Source: Peribolospora baueri (lineage: Eukaryota > Basidiomycota > Peribolosporomycetes > Peribolosporales > Peribolosporaceae). Taken from it: a DNA stretch of 64,000 nucleotides. This document shows positions 47,501 to 58,663 of the stretch, one piece after another. Each line of letters starts with the position of its first letter. The first letter of the stretch is position 1. Where the stretch lies: positions 62,001 through 126,000 of the forward strand of contig JAMDHS010000036.1 in the NCBI GenBank assembly GCA_029717555.1, written 5' to 3'. The position numbers were made by a program, and so were the translations under genes. The notes below the pieces were generated by a model, which was given only the letters and a program-made list of their open reading frames with translations, made no database searches and was not told the DNA's origin.

Positions 47501-50500
47501 CAACGCGAGGTCGTCCATGGCCTCGCCCTCGGTCAGAGCTCCTATTCCGAGCTGCTCAAACGCATTCCCGAGAGGCTGACGAGCGACGCGGCGTTTGACA
47601 GGGTACTTACGGAGGTGGCCAAATACCGTCCACCTGACGGCACGGCGGACGTCGGCATCTACGAGCTCCATGAGGAATATTATGACCAGGTCGAACCCTT
47701 CTTCTACCATTACTCGCGCAACCAGAGGGAAGAGGCCGAGCAGATCGTCAAGCGACATATCGCCGCCAAGACCGGAGCCAAGGACCCTGTCATCGTTCCC
47801 AAGCGCCTCGACATTCCCGTCGGTCCCTTCTCCGTCCTCGGCCATACCTACCGCTCGCAGGTCTTGCTGCAGGTTCTCTTCTTTGCCCTCGCCAACGTCG
47901 CGGCCAGCAAGAGGGACATCCCGGATTCGCTCGTGGACGAAACGCTCCACCTGATCATGCGAGCCCTCATCGAGGAGCCAGACCGGTTCGCTCCGATGGC
48001 CTGCCAGGTCGCGTTCGCTCGGAACGAGACGCTGGTCGCGCTCCTTTGCTCTTTGGAGGTCGAGCCAAAGTTCAAGCCATTCAAGCCAAAGATTTCGTGG
48101 ATTCTGGACGAGATGACGCGAGAGATGCCCGCGGACGTGGCGGCTAACCGGAGACAGCGGCCCTCCGCTCCGGCCGTACAGGATACCGACCCGAGGCGTG
48201 AGGCCGCTAAAGCGCGACAAGCGGCCATCATGCAGAAGTTCGCGGCGCAGCAGAAGGACCTCCTCGACGCTTTCGGTGAGGATGAGGATGACATGGAGGA
48301 CGTCGAGGACGAGGAGGTGTCGCAGAAGAAGACGCTGGGCAGTTGTATACTCTGTCAGGAAGAGCTGGACGATACGCGGCCGTTCGGCATGCTCGCTTCC
48401 ATCCAGCCGAGCAGACTGATCCGGTCCACGCCAATCCAGAAGCCTCAGTACCTGCAAGAGTGCGTCGATCTGCCGCTCTCGCTAGATCGAAACAACCCGG
48501 TTACCGGTAGGCGGGTCATGGGCCAGGCGGCCCACAACGGCGCGTCGACCGTCACGATGGAGGAGAGAGGGTTTCCGAAGAGCGACCATCACTTCGGCCT
48601 ACACGCCTCCGCTTGCGGACACATGATGCACTACCGCTGCTTCGAGACGTATTGTAGGTCCATCGAGCAGCGGCAGCTGCACCAAGTCGCCCGCAATCAC
48701 CCGGAGAACCTGCAGAGACACGAGTTTCTGTGTCCGCTGTGCAAATCGCTCGGTAACGTCATCTTGCCTGTTCACGAGATCGCGGTCGTCATCGACGAAG
48801 CGCCTCTGTCGGATTGGGTTCGACGGATCAGCATCGACATTTTGAAGAGCTCATCTCCAGTCGGGCACGATTATCAGGAGACGCAGAATGGCACGGGCTC
48901 CTTCACACCCTGGTTCTTGGACACCCTGCCCCCGTTCCACTCCCGCGCTCAAGGGGACCCGGCCATGCAGCAGGTGCTCGATCGTCTCCTCAAGGTCGTC
49001 CATCCCATCGCATCTCAAACGAAGCCAGTGCGCGCCGAGCAGCATGCCGGCAACATCCTTGCTCCCCCTTCTCTCAAACTGTATCTTCCGGAGGAGCTGT
49101 GCGCGTACACCATCGCCTCGTACGAGATCGCCCAGCGCGGCATGAGCCCGCCGAACGCGGACGCGTGTGCCACGTCGAGCGTTGCAGACAGCATCCCCGC
49201 CTCGAGCTTGGAGCTGCTCAAGAGTCTTTTGGGCGCCCTCCGTCAGCTCGCCGTCACTGGGGAAGCGGGTGAGCGAGGATTGGCAGTCATGCGACAGGGC
49301 CTGTTGAAGCGTTTGCACCCGCAGTGGGGCGGGGACGACTCTGTGCGCCATCCTCTACTCCTCCGGGATCCGCTGACCATGCTCATCGAGACGGCGGTGA
49401 TCGCCCCAGAGGCGATCGGACACGTCACGTCCCTCATGTACTACGTCACCCTCGTCCAAGTCATCTTCGGTCTCGCCCAGCCGGGGCTCTGGCCGACAGG
49501 CGCCCCTGGCGTTCGCGCCTCTGCGACGCTGACGCGCCCAAAGGCGGACGCGGACGCAGATGCGGCTCTGTCCGTCTTTGCGGACATACGATGGATAGCG
49601 TCGACAGTCGTCGGCTACGTTGGCTACGCTAGGGGAAACCTCAACCTCGGCTTCGACCATCTCGACGACGCTACGCTCGCAAAGCTCGTCTACTCCTACA
49701 CGCTGCCTTTCCTTCGTCGCGCCGCCATATTGCACAGGGTTGTCGGCGCCCGCTTTCAGTCCCCGCCCGCGGTAACGGTGGACGCTGAAGCGAGCGAGTA
49801 CGCACGTCTGTTGAGTGCGCTGCGTGTCCCGCCGCCTGCGGAAACTCTGTCGCCTCGAGCGGAGCGGCAGAGCACGGTGGCGCACCTGCTCGAAGGCTGG
49901 ACCAAGCACGCCTACGCTCAGCTCTCCACTCTCTTCCGCCCCACGCCGCTGCACTTCGCCGGCCCGACCTCCAACGGCAGTGGCGGCTACCCTGCTCCCT
50001 TCTCGGAGCCCACGCTTCGATTGGAGCACCCGCACGTGTACGAGCTCCTGTCGCTGCCCAAATCGCTCTCGACGCTCCTTGAGGAGAACCTGCGGCGGAC
50101 GTGCAAGCAGTGCCAACAGGTGCCCACTTCGCCAGCGGTGTGTTTGCTGTGCGGGGAGTTGCTGTGCCATCAGAGCAGTTGTTGCGCAGATGAGGAGAAC
50201 GAGCAGCGGATGGAGTGTAACCGGCATATGGATGAGTAAGTCGGCGGTTTTGTATTTTGGGCTTATAGGCCAACGCTAGAGGGAACATGTGACGGACTGA
50301 CCGGGCCGGTGGATGCCCTTTCTATCCCCGCGGTACCTGTTTTCTACTTCACTATCCCAGATGCGGGGGCGCTGTCGGGATCTATTTCGACTTGAAGAAG
50401 AACGTCATCTTCTACCTCTTCGCCGACAACGGCGCGTTCAGCGTGCCACCCTATCTCGACATTCACGGCGAGGTCGATTTTATGTTCAGGTGAATGACTC

Positions 50501-50825
50501 GCTTCGGCCTGGTTCTGCAATGATCTTTCGGCTCCTTGTTCTTACATTTGGCGGCTCTTCTTTCGACCAGGCGAGGACGGCCGCAGTACTTGCACCAGCA
50601 ACGCTACGACGAGATCCGCAAGACATGGCTCAGCCACGGGATCGGGACATACGTGGTTGGTCGTCGTTTCGGATGCGCTTCCTCGTGATCCCGCCCGTTC
50701 ATGCCCCTTGACATCCCCCTTCCTCCGCTTGCTTTTCTCGACGTCCCTTTGGCGTGTCTCGATACGTACCTCAGGCGCGCAAGATTGAAAGTATGCTCGA
50801 CGCCGGCGGCTGGACCACCTTCTGA
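44541..50825 (+). CDS. UBR1: UBR1-type N-recognin E3 ubiquitin ligase
   Basis: Ubr1 recognises proteins with destabilising N-termini and, with its E2 (Rad6/Ubc2), marks them for the proteasome. Eight exons are inferred: 44541-44869, 44996-45560, 45657-46083, 46174-47043, 47154-50235, 50361-50489, 50571-50655 and 50775-50825, giving 1845 residues. The UBR-box zinc finger spans CGHVFSKGESVYRCKNCAAD, SCVFCSRCFHATDHTDHDTT and GNCCDCGDPEAWK. A ClpS-like region follows (AVVLWNDEKHSFPEVIQQVV). Then comes the helical body with VEEFILHDREPEMSVSFFTV and FDYPIRVCVMLAQIKAGLWV. A RING-H2 domain is seen as CILCQEELDDTRPF, HASACGHMMHYRCFETYC and FLCPLCKSLGNV. The C-terminal autoinhibitory zinc domain ends CGGAVGIYFDLKKNVIFYLF, PPYLDIHGEVDFMFRRGRPQ and ARKIESMLDAGGWTTF. 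The third intron is 90 nt and stays open, so its removal rests on family length. Confidence 0.95.
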
Positions 50826-51239
50826 GCCCTAGCGGGGGCTCGCACGCGCTTCCAGGCAAACCCGCGTTTTCACCGTTCGAGATTCGAATAGAGTTGGTCC
50901 GTCAATCCGTTCTCTTCCGCCCGTCTGTCAGTCCATTTGACCCATCAGAGTTGAGGGTCCATATTTGTGTACTCTACCTTGCGCCGCACGCCTCGTCCGT
51001 CCGTCTGTCCGTCCTCTGTTTGTCCGTTTGTCTGTCGAGCAGAGTCCAACATCCCCACTTCATTCTACGTCATCATTTCCATTGCTGGTTGTGCCTTGCC
51101 TCTCCTTGTGTCGTCTTGTCTGCCGTGCAAAGCAAAATTTTGGTTCCTGTTCGATGATGATGTTGTTTTGCCTGGGACAACCTGATCTGATCTGATCGAT
51201 GGACGCATTTCCCCGCCATCGGTCACATGCCGTTAATTG
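50826..51239. other. Intergenic region with short tandem tracts
   Basis: This interval separates UBR1 from the next plus-strand gene. It carries GTCC/GTCTG-rich imperfect tandem sequence at about 50996-51041 and a TGATC repeat at 51183-51198. No coding segment is supported. Confidence 0.5.
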
Positions 51240-53936
51240 ATGGATCCAGATGAACCTCGTCTTACCCGCACTCGGCTCACGTGCCTCAACCTCTATTCTC
51301 CCCACCCTCTCTCCCTGCCCCGCCCTTTCCCTCCGTCTCTCAAATCCACTCCTCATCGCACTCATGCCCGCACCACCCTTCTCTCACTAACCAACCGGAG
51401 ATGGCCTGGCGGAGGCAACGACTCGCCGCCACCGGTACCGCATTCTCGTTCGATACCCCGTCAGGTCGCCATTTCACTCATCGCCGCCGCTGCCGCCGCC
51501 ATCGTCATTTGTCTTTTATTCCTCAACTCTATGACCTCCATTACTGCCGACCCCGTTGTGACGTCTTCCGAGAGTGTCGCCCTTACGATGCTCGCCGGAC
51601 GAGGGTTGAACTCGAGCGCCGGAGACTCTTTCTCTCCTCTCACAGAGGACTCTACCACCGACGAGCGCGGACCCACTAGGCCGAAGGCGGTCGCTTTCGC
51701 GCCTAGGTGCACCGTTATACCCTCTCATATCCCCTCCTCCAAGGTGTTCATGCAGAGCAAAGCAATTCCCTTTGGCAGACGGCGTAACCACGGCAGCAAT
51801 AATGCCATCCACGGCGAAGGAAAGGACAGCCGTGGCCAAAGGGGTGCCGGAGCCCGGAACGTTTCCCCTCCACCGTCTCGTTTGTCCTCGGCTTCATCGC
51901 CTTTGTCCAGTGCCTCCACGTGGCCCCCGCCGGCGCTCTCGTTGTCGCCCTCCACCTCGCTTCACTCTCCCGCCTCTTCCACGTCCGCTCGATCGCACTC
52001 GTCCTCCCCTACCCCCTCCCCCTCATCTCCCCGGAAACCGTTTCACTTTTCTTACGAGACGAGGGCCCACTCCGTCTCTCCGTTTGCAGCATTGGGAGGG
52101 TTCGTTGGCACGTCTTCTTCTTGGGTTGAGAAGGTGCGGACCTCTTGGGGAAAGGAGCATAATGGAGGAGGGGCCGGGAACAGTTGGAAAGAAGCGCAAG
52201 GCGGGGAAACGGGCGACGTGGCGACCAAGGCGGTGTCCACCGCCCTCAGGGCAAACGTTATAAACGACGGGCCCGTACACGGAGACTACACTGATGGACA
52301 CTTCCAAAACGATCCCCCACGTCTTCCTCGATCTGCGCCATCTTCCGCCTATCGAGGCTCCCCGCCTCTATCTCCCTCCACTACTGCTTCCACCTCATCC
52401 TCACCTACCTCCGCGCGCCACCTCGTCATCAAGCTCCCGACCTTTACCCGTCGCCACCATCGCCCTCCTACCCTCCCCCACCGGAGGAGCAGCAAGCAGG
52501 AGGTGATCAAGAGCTGCCTCGTCAACGCGGAGAAGGTCTTTTTGGAGCCGAGGATGACGGAGGGAACGGCGGGTATGAACGCTGGAGGAGGCGAGGATGG
52601 GAGAGAGGGAGTAAAGGATGTTGGAGGTGAAACGGAGAATTGTTTGGACAGCATCGAAGAAGGGGGCTTCAACGCCGGCAGCGGGAAACAGTTGGGTGAA
52701 GACCTCCGCGACGTCCGTCAAGGCCAGCTTACCGACAGAGCTCAACATCTCTCCTCCGCCCTGACTGACATGATCAAGATGGATGGTCCCGCACAGGGGA
52801 CTACCAGCCTCCACCACGACCGCCCCTCAGTGACGGGAGCGCCTGCCTCCAAGCCTCAGCTCAAAATCGACACCTCCTCGCTCACGCTGTACGACGATCC
52901 AAGCAGCGCGAGCGTCACCGCGGACCCTCTGAAGGATGACGCGGAATTCCTGTCTCCTCTCGACGACCCGGGAACGGGGACGCTATCCGAGCGACGCTCG
53001 GCCTTCGATGATTTGGAGCTGCTCGAGCGCTTGTCCGGTACGCTGGACGGGCCGCCCAAGCGAAAGCCCGCCCATATCGCCACCGCCTCCATCGCCCCTG
53101 CTGTCGATCCAACGGTGGCGGCGGCGGGGGAGCGGCAGGATGAATCGGCCGCGTCATCGGGGAAGGGGATGGGAAGCCCGGTGACGGGCCTAGGTGACGC
53201 AGGAGTGGTGCGAACTGGAGAGCGCTCCGACGACGCCGCTCCTTCCATGACTGAAAGGCGTTCCCAGCGCGGCGACTCCATTCAAGTCGCCGAGCGAGCT
53301 TTTAAAACGCCACCCTTGTCGCCTAGCTCTCCCGCTCCGAGCGGTGGCGATAACGGTAATGGCAATGACAATGGTAGCGGTAGCGTTGGGAGCAGCGACC
53401 TCACGCTCACGATGCCCCTCCGTCTCTGCTGTCCCGAATGTTACGCGACGACGCCCTTGGGAGCAGAGCTAGAGTACGTCCCGCACTGGACGCGACCGGC
53501 CAGGAGGAAGTGGTTGAGGGATAGAAGGGAAAGGGAGAGGTTGGAGAAGAAGAATCCCGCCAATGTCGGCGCCGGCGCTGGCACTGCTACATCGACGACT
53601 ATTACTGGGACGACAGCAGGTGGGGGAGATTTGGACGCGCACGGTCATTCTCTTCCTGACGCCTTTTCCCTCAAGGTCGAGAAGGCTTCTACAACTTCCA
53701 CGCCTAACCCCCCGCCCACGTACGAAGCGGGAGGACAACAGGGAAAGCACCAACTGCAGCATCAAGGCGAACCGGCGCCTTCTCGACCAGAGGAGCCAAA
53801 AGTTGAGCAGGAGGTTGAGGTACCGCCGGCGAGAGAGCACAAGGCAGAGCCAGTGATTGACCACTTGGTCGAGGCTCTCGGCTCTCCCTCTCACGCTATT
53901 CTCCGCCTCTTGTCCGACGCGCCCTTCCCGGCATAA
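51240..53936 (+). CDS. Hypothetical membrane-anchored, disordered protein with PPxY motif
   Basis: A single frame from ATG 51240 to TAA 53936 encodes 898 residues. I do not recognise the family. There is one predicted membrane span near residues 77-97 (QVAISLIAAAAAAIVICLLF). The rest is rich in Ser, Pro, Gly and charged residues, with little sign of a folded domain except near residues 718-755, where LRLCCPECYATTPLGAELEY is followed by VPHWTRPARRKWLRDRRERE, a possible small metal-binding or cysteine-containing segment before a basic helix. A PPTY motif (NPPPTYEAGG) near residue 825 could bind a WW-domain ligase of Rsp5 type. A membrane anchor plus PPxY suggests, but does not show, a ubiquitin-ligase adaptor. 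The true start could lie downstream, nearer the membrane span. Confidence 0.6.
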   Translation: MDPDEPRLTRTRLTCLNLYSPHPLSLPRPFPPSLKSTPHRTHARTTLLSLTNRRWPGGGNDSPPPVPHSRSIPRQVAISLIAAAAAAIVICLLFLNSMTSITADPVVTSSESVALTMLAGRGLNSSAGDSFSPLTEDSTTDERGPTRPKAVAFAPRCTVIPSHIPSSKVFMQSKAIPFGRRRNHGSNNAIHGEGKDSRGQRGAGARNVSPPPSRLSSASSPLSSASTWPPPALSLSPSTSLHSPASSTSARSHSSSPTPSPSSPRKPFHFSYETRAHSVSPFAALGGFVGTSSSWVEKVRTSWGKEHNGGGAGNSWKEAQGGETGDVATKAVSTALRANVINDGPVHGDYTDGHFQNDPPRLPRSAPSSAYRGSPPLSPSTTASTSSSPTSARHLVIKLPTFTRRHHRPPTLPHRRSSKQEVIKSCLVNAEKVFLEPRMTEGTAGMNAGGGEDGREGVKDVGGETENCLDSIEEGGFNAGSGKQLGEDLRDVRQGQLTDRAQHLSSALTDMIKMDGPAQGTTSLHHDRPSVTGAPASKPQLKIDTSSLTLYDDPSSASVTADPLKDDAEFLSPLDDPGTGTLSERRSAFDDLELLERLSGTLDGPPKRKPAHIATASIAPAVDPTVAAAGERQDESAASSGKGMGSPVTGLGDAGVVRTGERSDDAAPSMTERRSQRGDSIQVAERAFKTPPLSPSSPAPSGGDNGNGNDNGSGSVGSSDLTLTMPLRLCCPECYATTPLGAELEYVPHWTRPARRKWLRDRRERERLEKKNPANVGAGAGTATSTTITGTTAGGGDLDAHGHSLPDAFSLKVEKASTTSTPNPPPTYEAGGQQGKHQLQHQGEPAPSRPEEPKVEQEVEVPPAREHKAEPVIDHLVEALGSPSHAILRLLSDAPFPA

Positions 53937-54501
53937 CTGTGTGTCAACGGCCGTCGCTGACGGCCACCATCGCTCTCATTCTGCTGGACCTGGATTCGCC
54001 TCCCCTCCCTCTTCAGCACACCCCTCACCTTTGCGCGCTCGCTCTTCTTCGGCACCATGTTCAGCGTTTGCATTTGGGTCGACACGCATGCTCAATGGGC
54101 CTGGACCTGGTCCTCTATCCAGAACTCTGCCAAGGAAACGCAGTGGGTCTGTGGACATTCCCGGATCTACTGGTGGAGAGGCGAGGGCCAATACGCTCGG
54201 AGCGTGCGAAGACCAGAGATGGAACTGAAGTGGGCTTCGGAATCACTGTCCTAGGCTGCAATGCATGGTATTAGCAATATGGATGACAAAGAAGCTGATG
54301 ATCGAGACCGGCCCAGATCATGCTACAGTAATGGACTATGGATAGAGGGCGGGCCCGTGGGCGAAGCAGCGAATGGGAAGGGTAAGGGGAGAGGGACGAA
54401 CCGACCGACAGACGCTGCCGTAGGCGCACGGTCCGCGTCGATTCTCCCCTCTCATCTATGGATGCAGGCGACGCTGCTCTTCTTGCCTCCACCCCGCACT
54501 T
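53937..54501. other. Intergenic region between convergent gene ends
   Basis: The 3' flanks of the membrane-anchored protein gene and the lactone oxidase gene meet here. A plus-strand frame at 53857-54228 has Ser/Pro-rich composition similar to the preceding protein but lies in another frame and cannot be joined by a GT-AG intron that I can find. Confidence 0.45.
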
Positions 54502-56883
54502 CTACAACTTGGCCTTGAACCTCCTCGCATCCACTCGCTCTCCGACCTCCCCATAGACGTGTCTCCGAACATAAGGCGACAAGAAGACCCCGTCGGGGTC
54601 ATACGCGTCCCTCGTCCTGCGGAAGTCGTCGAAGTGCGGGTAGAGGGAGCGCAATTCCGCAGAAGAGCAGGTGTGCGTTTTCGCCCAGTGCGGACGGCCG
54701 CCGAAATGACGGAGAAGGCGTTCGAAGCGATTGAAGAGGAGGCGGTAGGACGTTGGAAAGTTGTAGGGTCTGTGCGCGGGTGGACGGAAAAGAGAATGAG
54801 CGCGAGAGCCTACGGATGGCCGTTAGAGGCGCGCGAAGATGATTATGGAGCTCGCCTCGAGCGAACAGAGGGAAAAGATGCGCCTGCACAACGGGGAAAA
54901 TGGACACTCACAGATATTGAACCAAGCCAATGTAACAAGTCCTCCTGCCCTGACACGGGCTTAACCAAACGTCATCCTCCTCACTCCACCTCACCTCGAC
55001 CGGGAAATGTAACCTCTCCCCCGCGGCGTCCTCCTCCTCCTGCCTCAGCCACTCTGATAGCGCGCGGAGACAAGCTGCCGAGCGGACATAGGGGACGGCC
55101 CATTCGTCCGTGTTCTGCGGCATGAGGCAGTCCATGTTGAAGAGGATGTAGGAGGTGTCGAGGTGGGTCGTCATTGGGTGGGCGGGATGGAGGGGCGCCG
55201 GAAGCGAGCCTTCGGCTGCGGGTTCAACAATCGCAGTTAGCGATGGAGATGCCGTTTTTCGGTCGGATGACGAGGTGGATTGGACCAAGGCGGACATAAG
55301 GGGCTCCGTCTCCGTAGACCAAGCCACCGCGCTATTGTCCTTCGATGTCGATTCGCTTGCCCTCTGTCCTCTCCGTCGTGAACGTTGCTGTTCCTCCAGC
55401 CTTTCCATAATTTCTCTTCCTCTGTTCCCCCACGCCTCCTCGTCGGTGACCTTACACTTCCCGTCCGTGGTGGGATGGTTGAGCCAGTATATGAACTGAA
55501 CGGTGGGAGACGGCAGGGAACGGTGGTAACGCGAAAGGAAGAGCAAAAATGGCGTGACTTGGCGGTTGATAAGCTCAGTTCGGGCGCGGACAAAAAGAGA
55601 GGGCGGCCTTGCGGGCTAAAAAAGACGAACGTAGAGGCACACAAATTGGTTTTGGCGCTTGGGTGAGAAGCGGAAAAGCAACAGGGTGGAACAGACGGTC
55701 GGAAGGGAATCTTTGACTCACTGCGAGGGTCCGGTTCATCCTCGAAACGGTCACCATGCGCGTTTGAGGGAACCACCAGATCCTGACATGCTGTGCGCTC
55801 TCCAAGACAGCCTCTAGCCTCCTCTGCGCCTCTTTCGTCTCCTCGTCTAGCTCTGCCAGTTCTCCAAACGTGAGGCCGCCCCTCCGCGAAGAAGTGGAAG
55901 AAGTAGAAAATGAGTTACGAACTTGGAACTCCTTCTCCTCCCGAATCTCCTTTGCCAGTCGCATTTCCCAGGTGGTGGAAGAAGCCGAAGAGGGCGTGCC
56001 AAAGAGGGAAGCGAAGGGGACCTCCTCTCGCAGCTCGTGCAAGCGAAACGCGGGCTCGACCTGCAGGTCCACCTCGACCATCATTCCCGTACTCCCAAGC
56101 CCGCACAGACTCGCCAGGAACAGATCCGACCTCTCCTCCCGCGAGCATGTGACTAACTGCGTCCCACCTTGCTCCGGGGGGAGGGCGACGAGAAGGCGGA
56201 GAGAGCGAACGTAGGTGGAAATGTTTCCGTACGCGATGCCAGTGCCATGTGTGGCCGTGGTAATCGCTCCAGCGATGGTCTGCATGGAGATGGAGCCGAG
56301 GTTGGACATGGCCAGACCGTGGGATTCGAGGGCCACGTGGACGTCCGACAGGAGGGCGCCTGCTTGGACACGGATTCTGCAGCGGGTGGTATCGACCTAG
56401 GTCGGTTGAAACGGAGAAAAGAATAAAAGGAGGGGATGTGACAGGTCGGCATCCATTGACTTGGGTCGATGCTCGCGGCTCTCGAGGTAGCCAGTTCGGA
56501 CCCGATCGCCCACTCACCTCCTTAACCCCGTTCAAGCCGTCCATGCGAACCATGAAGCCACCGGTGCAGGCCAAGTCACTTGGACTGTGCCCCGTGCCAA
56601 CCGGCTTGACCTCTCTCCTCTCCCTCCTGCCCAGCTCGACGACTGCGATACATTGCTCCTCCGTCGTGGGACAAAAGACGGCGAAAGGTCTGCAGCGATA
56701 GGTGCCCGCCCAGTTTCGGAAGGTAGATCGGGGTGAGGTGGAGGGGAGGAGAATGGGGCGGAGAAAGGCGCGTAAAGCGGGAGTCGAGAGATCGGTGATA
56801 GAGCGATGCGGGTGCGGTGAAGGGGTGGCGTCGGCCTTGCTAGAAGGGGGCGAGGAGGAAGAAGGAGAGGTGAAGGACGCCAT
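54502..56883 (-). CDS. ALO1: D-arabinono-1,4-lactone oxidase
   Basis: This FAD enzyme oxidises D-arabinono-1,4-lactone in the last step of D-erythroascorbate synthesis and in yeast is mitochondrial-membrane associated. Four exons are inferred: 56883-56518, 56396-55722, 55615-54912 and 54769-54502, giving 670 residues against about 530 in yeast. The FAD-binding region has FRNWAGTYRCRPFAVFCPTT, VVELGRRERREVKPVGTGHS (GHS is the usual flavin-contact motif) and PSDLACTGG, then SNLGSISMQTIAGAITTATH, GTGIAYGN and LCGLGSTGMMVEVDLQVEP. The C-terminal lactone oxidase domain has SYILFNMDCLMPQNTDEWAV, EVRWSEEDDVWLSPCQGRRT, then FGGRPHWAKTHTCSSAELRS and LYPHFDDFRRTRDAYDPDGV. The extra length is mainly a Ser/Arg-rich insertion of about 100 residues between GKCKVTDEEAW and the FNMDC strand. 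Confidence 0.94.
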
Positions 56884-57270
56884 GACGTTCGATTCGTCTG
56901 GTGTGGTACACGGAGCGAGGCCAAACGTGAGCAAGGGTGGCGAGGCGAGAGCGCCGGGGGCGGCGACTCGAGGCAGAGTCAGCAAAGGGAGCCGACGCCG
57001 CGATTTCGGGGTGACCTTGACTGGTCCGTCCCAGTCCTTCTCGCTCGCGATCCCGACTTTGTACGACCGTCCCGTTATCTCTACGGCGCTTCTTCCGACT
57101 GCGGCACTCCAAATAATGCTTGGTCATCTTCTCGGCCGTAGCGATGATTGCGTAATCCGTCGTGCCGGGCACGTGGCGAGAGAGCGTGCGAGGGTGGAAG
57201 GAAAGGAAGGAGAGACGGAGGAAGGATGGATGATAGATAGTGGAGAGGTGCTTCAACCCCGCCTAGAGAC
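56884..57270. promoter_or_regulatory. Bidirectional promoter of ALO1 and NUS1
   Basis: The two divergent start codons lie 387 bp apart, so both promoters share this segment. I recognise no specific binding site. Confidence 0.5.
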
Positions 57271-58663
57271 ATGCCCGACCCGCTCGCATGTCTGTTCTTG
57301 CTCCTCCTACACGCCCTCTACGCCCTCTCTCTCGCTTCCCGTCGATGGCTCCTCTGCCCTCTGGCGCGGCTTGTCCATCGCCTCCGACGACGGCGGGCCG
57401 GTCATGACGCTCCCAAGACCGAGGAAGAGCTGCTCCGGTCGCACCGCCGAGGCCCGCGAAAGAAGCCCAAGCACGTCGCCCTTGTTTTGGACCCCTTGCC
57501 TCGTAGGCCTTGGCCTTGGATGCCGAGGGCATGGCGGGACGCTCGAACGTGGAGGGAGAAGGAAGAACGGACGCTGGTCGAGGACGTAAGGCACGCTGCC
57601 AGGTGGTGCGTGCTCGCCGGGATCGAGCGGTTGAGCGTGTACGATTCGGAAGGTGCGTTTCTCCCCAAGGGGCTCCTTCAAGCGTTTACCACGGTTCCCT
57701 CTGTCTGGCTCCTTGCTCGAGAACTGACGCCTCGCCTTTGCGACCCTCGCCTTCCTTTCGACTACGCCCGTGCAGGAATCCTCAAGAAACACGCCGCTTC
57801 TATCATCGCCGACCCGTGCGACCGTGTAGCAGCGCCTGCCGGTGGCGGCGACAATGGCAACGACTGCGATAAGGACCTCGCTGACGATGAAGTGCAGGCT
57901 GCGAGCTTCGATGTCCGCATCATGGGAGTGACGCCCCTGGCCTCCGACGAGAAATCGAGTCCGACGACGCAGTGCATCACGGCACAATGGAATAGCAGTA
58001 TACCAGAGGGTCTGCGAAGGCGGCTTGGCATAGCTGGAAGTGGAGTGGGTGAGTGGGACAAAAGAGGCCAACGGCGTGTCCGTATTTCGCTGTCGTCGAT
58101 CTGATCTTGTCCTCGCACTGCGCAATCCCTTTCGGTCTTCGGATCATGTTTGGCAACCGCCTCCATTGCCTCCTGACAGACGATGAACTCGGTCACAACC
58201 ATGGTCCTAACCCCGCTCCGACGCTCCGTATCGCCGTCCTCTCCTCTCTCGACGGCCAGGCTTACTTGGCCCAAGTCGCCACATCGCTGGCGGAAGGAGC
58301 GGCGAGGGGGGCGCTGAGGGTGGAGGATGTGGATCTGCAGTTGGTGGACGAGAAGGTTTCGGGTGAGTATATGAGGGTCAAATGATGTGATTCTCCTTCC
58401 CATCGGGGCAGGCCAAGAAGAGCTCACTCCGTTATCCCTTATGTCTGCCACGCCCTTATGTCTGCCATGATTACCGTTCACCCCACCATGCGTCCTTTCT
58501 CTTCCTTCTCACAATTCCATCTTCGCCTCCTTCCTCTACTCCTGCCCCGTTTGATCCTGTAGTCTCCTCTATACCCGAACCCGACCTTCTTATAGTCCAT
58601 AGCCCAGGCACACTGAAGCTGCATGGCTTTCCCCCGTGGCATGTGCGACTAAGCGAAATCTAG
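57271..58663 (+). CDS. NUS1: Dehydrodolichyl diphosphate synthase complex subunit Nus1 (NgBR family)
   Basis: Nus1 is the non-catalytic partner of the cis-prenyltransferase Rer2/Srt1 that makes dolichol precursors for protein glycosylation at the ER. Three exons are inferred: 57271-58048, 58180-58362 and 58563-58663, giving 353 residues. An N-terminal hydrophobic anchor (LACLFLLLLHALYALSLAS) is followed by a basic segment and the cis-prenyltransferase-like fold: KKPKHVALVLDPL, EDVRHAARWCVLAGIERLSV with YDSEGAFL, APTLRIAVLSSLDGQAYLAQ and the conserved end EPDLLIVHSPGTLKLHGFPP then WHVRLSEI. The catalytic aspartate and arginines of active prenyltransferases are not evident, as expected for this subunit. 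The protein stops right after RLSEI, without the longer RxG-type tail of the human homologue. The gene is divergent from ALO1. Confidence 0.9.

Noticed and set aside
47453-48457. Long minus-strand frame of 334 codons
   Set aside because: It is antisense to the conserved UBR1 coding exon and has no family resemblance.
53857-54228. Possible extra C-terminal exon of the membrane-anchored hypothetical protein
   Set aside because: Composition fits, but no GT donor in the right phase can reach the only CAG acceptor available.
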